Shown here piece after piece: positions 6,373 to 8,341 of a DNA stretch of 8,341 nt (position 1 is the stretch's first letter; the number at the start of each line of letters is the position of its first letter). The notes beneath the pieces were generated by a model, which was not told the DNA's origin, made no database searches, and worked only from the letters and a program-made list of their open reading frames with translations. Source of the DNA: Ectothiorhodospiraceae bacterium (lineage in GTDB: Bacteria; Pseudomonadota; Gammaproteobacteria; Nitrococcales; AK92); the NCBI GenBank assembly GCA_029263635.1, contig JAJUFY010000081.1, positions 1 to 8,341 on the forward strand, read 5' to 3'. The translations under genes and the position numbers were made by a program.

Positions 6373-7866
6373 ATGTCCTATGTAGGCCAGGAGCCTTTCA
6401 TCCGACTGGCGGGCGGTCCGGTGCCCGAACAGCTCGGACAGCCGCGCGTCCTGCTCGGAACCCCCGTGGCCGGTGCCGGGAGCACCCCCGACGGGGTATG
6501 GGCCCGCTGGGACTGGGACGGCACCACGCTGACGGTGCAGAACGACCGGCTCGGCTGCTTTCCGCTGTACTACGCGGCCTATGCAGACCGCATCGCCGTT
6601 GCCCCATCGATACCCAGGCTGCTGGAGCTCGGCGCGCCCGGCACGCTGGACGATGAAGGGCTGAGCGTCTTCCTGCGCCTGGGGTTCTTCATCGGCGAGC
6701 ACACGCCCTTCAAGGCCATCAAGGCGTTGCCGCCGGGCGCGACGCTGCGCTGGCGCGCCGGCCGTCTCGATCTCGCCTGCGCTTTGCCGCGGCCGACACC
6801 GCTCGATCTCGACAGGCCGCGCGCCATCCAGATCTACGGCGAGCTGTTCCGGCAGTCCATCCATCGCCGGCAGCCGGAAGGACGCTATGCCGTGCCGCTC
6901 AGCGGCGGCCGCGATTCCCGCCATATCGCGCTGGAGCTGCGCCGCCAGGGATTCCGGCCGCGCTGCGTCACTGCCGAATACTTCGATCCACACTTCGACC
7001 AGGACCGGCGCATCGCCATCCAGCTTGCCCAGGAGCTCGGCCTGCCGCTGACGGTGGTGCCGCAGGACCGCGTGCTGCTGGCGGCGGAATTCGAGAAGAA
7101 CGAACGCACCGACTACTGCGCCGATGAGCATGCCTGGTATCTGGCGCTGGCCGATCATCTCGGCCGGCATTTCGACACGGTGTACGACGGCATCGGCGGC
7201 GACATCCTGTCCGCCGGCCTGTTCCTCGACCCGCAGGGACTCGCGCTGATGCGCGCCGGCAGGCTCGAGGAGATGGCGGGCCATGTGGCCTGCTATTCCG
7301 AGCCCCTGCTGATGCTGCTGCTGTCGCCGGCCCTGCGGGAGCGTTTCCCGCGCCGTCTGGCGCTGGCGAGCATCGCCCGCGAGCTGGCCCGCTATGCCGA
7401 CTGGCCCAATCCGGTCGGCGCGTTCTACTTCTTCAACCGCACCCGGCGGGAAATCGCGCTGTCTCCGTTCCGGCTGCTGGATCGGCGCCTGCGGGTTCAC
7501 GCGCCTTATCTGGATCACGAGCTGTTCGACTTTCTCGCCGGCCTGCCGGCAGAGCAGCTGCTCGACAAGCAGTTCCACACCCAGACCATCGCCGCTGCCT
7601 ATCCGGACTATGCGGCGGTTCCGTACAGCCGCAATGTGGCGGCCCGCCCGAACTGGCGGCTCGCTGCCGCCCAGGTCACCCGGCTGCTGCCCCTGCTGCT
7701 GCAGCGCCAGGCCGGGGAAGTGGTCAACCGCCGCGCCCTGACCTTGCGGGCGATCAAGTGCCTGCTCGATCCCGGTTACGGCCACGAGTTCCTGCGCAGT
7801 CATGTGCTGCGCACGGTCTACCTCATGCAGCTGACCGCGGCCGCCGGGCGGACATTGAGCGCCTAG
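6373..7866 (+). CDS. Asparagine synthetase-like ATP-dependent ligase without a glutaminase nucleophile
   Basis: A 497-residue protein whose C-terminal part is an asparagine synthase (AsnB-like) domain. The ATP-pyrophosphatase loop is SGGRDS (177-182), the second motif is YDGIGGD (271-277), and HAPYLDHELFDFLAGLP (376-392) is the typical family segment. Such domains adenylate a carboxylate and join it to ammonia or an amine. The N-terminal part (about 130 residues) keeps only the end of the class II glutaminase fold, NDRLGCFPLYY (57-67), and lacks the N-terminal Cys and the NGEIYN-type segment. It therefore probably uses free ammonia, another amine or a separate amidotransferase. The start is uncertain: ATG 6373 has GGGA at 8 nt and is preferred, ATG 6334 would add 13 polar residues, and the TTG at 6271 is unlikely. 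Near nucleotide-sugar genes it may amidate a uronic acid in a glycan (inference). A cyclase role like beta-lactam synthetase or lasso-peptide McjC is the alternative, but no precursor gene is visible. Confidence 0.83.
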   Translation: MSYVGQEPFIRLAGGPVPEQLGQPRVLLGTPVAGAGSTPDGVWARWDWDGTTLTVQNDRLGCFPLYYAAYADRIAVAPSIPRLLELGAPGTLDDEGLSVFLRLGFFIGEHTPFKAIKALPPGATLRWRAGRLDLACALPRPTPLDLDRPRAIQIYGELFRQSIHRRQPEGRYAVPLSGGRDSRHIALELRRQGFRPRCVTAEYFDPHFDQDRRIAIQLAQELGLPLTVVPQDRVLLAAEFEKNERTDYCADEHAWYLALADHLGRHFDTVYDGIGGDILSAGLFLDPQGLALMRAGRLEEMAGHVACYSEPLLMLLLSPALRERFPRRLALASIARELARYADWPNPVGAFYFFNRTRREIALSPFRLLDRRLRVHAPYLDHELFDFLAGLPAEQLLDKQFHTQTIAAAYPDYAAVPYSRNVAARPNWRLAAAQVTRLLPLLLQRQAGEVVNRRALTLRAIKCLLDPGYGHEFLRSHVLRTVYLMQLTAAAGRTLSA

Positions 7867-7930
7867 GCCGGTTGCAGCCGGATTGCCTCTCGCGCAGGAT
7901 GAGCTCCAACAGCCGCATTCGAGTGATCCC
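7867..7930 (+). other. Spacer between ligase and gamma-glutamyltransferase genes
   Basis: 64 bp between two genes on the same strand. A small self-complementary segment (7868-7881, CCGG arms with one G-U pair) has no following T-tract and is not a terminator. The ribosome-binding site of the next gene is weak (GAG at 7921-7923). Co-transcription is possible although the functions look unrelated. Confidence 0.4.
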
Positions 7931-8341
7931 ATGCCGCCCTTCATCCGCTCGACCGTTCGTTCGTTGACCGCGTCGCTGCTGCTCGCCGTTGCCTTCGCGG
8001 CTACCGCCGGCACGCCGCCTGCTGCAGCGGTCGTTACCGCGCATCCGCTGGCAACGGCTGCCGGCCGCGAGATCCTGGAGGCCGGTGGCAATGCCTTCGA
8101 TGCTGCGGTCGCGGTGAGTGCCGCCCTGGGAGTGGTGGAGCCGTACGGTTCCGGCATCGGTGGCGGCGGTTTCTGGCTGCTGCACCGGGCCGCCGACGGC
8201 AGCAATGTCATGATCGACGGCCGCGAACGGGCACCGCTTGCGGCAACCGCCGACATGTACCTCGACGCCGACGGCAAGCCGCGGCGGCAGGCCTCGCTGG
8301 ACGGCGCCCTGGCGGCGGCCGTACCCGGCGCGCCGGCGGCC
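7931..8341 (+). CDS. ggt: Gamma-glutamyltransferase, N-terminal part (runs off right edge)
   Basis: The first 137 residues of a gamma-glutamyltransferase, a periplasmic Ntn-hydrolase that cleaves or transfers the gamma-glutamyl group of glutathione and is matured by self-cleavage. Residues 1-27 form a Sec signal peptide: Arg6 and Arg10, a hydrophobic core at about 12-24, and small residues (ATAGT) for cleavage. The mature start shows the family pattern: ATAAGREILEAGGNAFDAAV (41-60), a variant of the GG.N.FDAAVA signature, then VVEPYGSGIGGGG (68-80). IDGRERAP (95-102) contains Arg98, equivalent to the substrate-carboxylate Arg114 of the E. coli enzyme. The catalytic Thr and the small subunit lie beyond the window. 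ATG 7931 is the only in-frame start after the preceding stop. It has no evident link to the sugar genes and probably marks the locus boundary. Confidence 0.88.
   Translation, partial: MPPFIRSTVRSLTASLLLAVAFAATAGTPPAAAVVTAHPLATAAGREILEAGGNAFDAAVAVSAALGVVEPYGSGIGGGGFWLLHRAADGSNVMIDGRERAPLAATADMYLDADGKPRRQASLDGALAAAVPGAPAA

Noticed and set aside
7868..7881. Small hairpin after the ligase stop considered as a terminator
   Set aside because: It has only five pairs including one G-U and no following T-tract.
6199..8277. A 692-codon open frame on the minus strand opposite the ligase and gamma-glutamyltransferase genes
   Set aside because: It is low-complexity (Ala, Arg, Gln, Pro-rich) with no recognisable domain, and lies opposite two clear enzymes with conserved motifs. 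Long antisense frames are expected in GC-rich DNA.

Overview
The window is GC-rich chromosomal DNA from a bacterium, most likely a Gram-negative proteobacterium. Coding is dense, GC is high at third codon positions, ribosome-binding sites are purine-rich Shine-Dalgarno types, and the last gene looks like a secreted/periplasmic gamma-glutamyltransferase. I cannot name the species. No rRNA, tRNA, IS, integrase or CRISPR array is visible.

Seven of the eight genes look like a slice of a surface-polysaccharide or glycoconjugate locus. On the minus strand, a three-gene run reads leftwards: a classical short-chain dehydrogenase (SDR, GTG start at 2676), an extended SDR resembling dTDP-L-rhamnose 4-epimerase (start 1947), and a clan GH-A glycoside hydrolase (start 797) that runs off the left edge. 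Divergent from this run is a UDP-glucuronate decarboxylase (2943-3953, plus), which would make UDP-xylose. Converging on that gene is a two-gene minus-strand operon: a zinc-type alcohol dehydrogenase (start 6081) followed by a Gfo/Idh/MocA oxidoreductase (start 5039), overlapping by 8 nt. Divergent from this operon is an asparagine-synthetase-like ATP-dependent ligase (about 6373-7866, plus) with no visible glutaminase nucleophile. A gamma-glutamyltransferase (7931 to right edge, plus) probably belongs to a different module and marks the edge of the locus.

Inferred joint role: the decarboxylase and the 4-epimerase supply unusual activated sugars. The alcohol dehydrogenase/Gfo-Idh pair and the stand-alone SDR oxidise or reduce a sugar or cyclitol intermediate. 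The ligase-like protein could form an amide on a uronic acid or similar carboxylate. The glycosidase, with no export signal, may trim or edit an intermediate inside the cell. No glycosyltransferase, flippase, polymerase or export gene lies in the window, so the product cannot be assigned and the pathway is a hypothesis.

The non-coding regions of note are two divergent spacers (2677-2942 and 6082-6372). Each carries a clear inverted repeat: a bipartite hairpin just upstream of the SDR ribosome-binding site, and a 12-bp-arm inverted repeat between the alcohol dehydrogenase and the ligase gene. No convincing rho-independent terminator was found.
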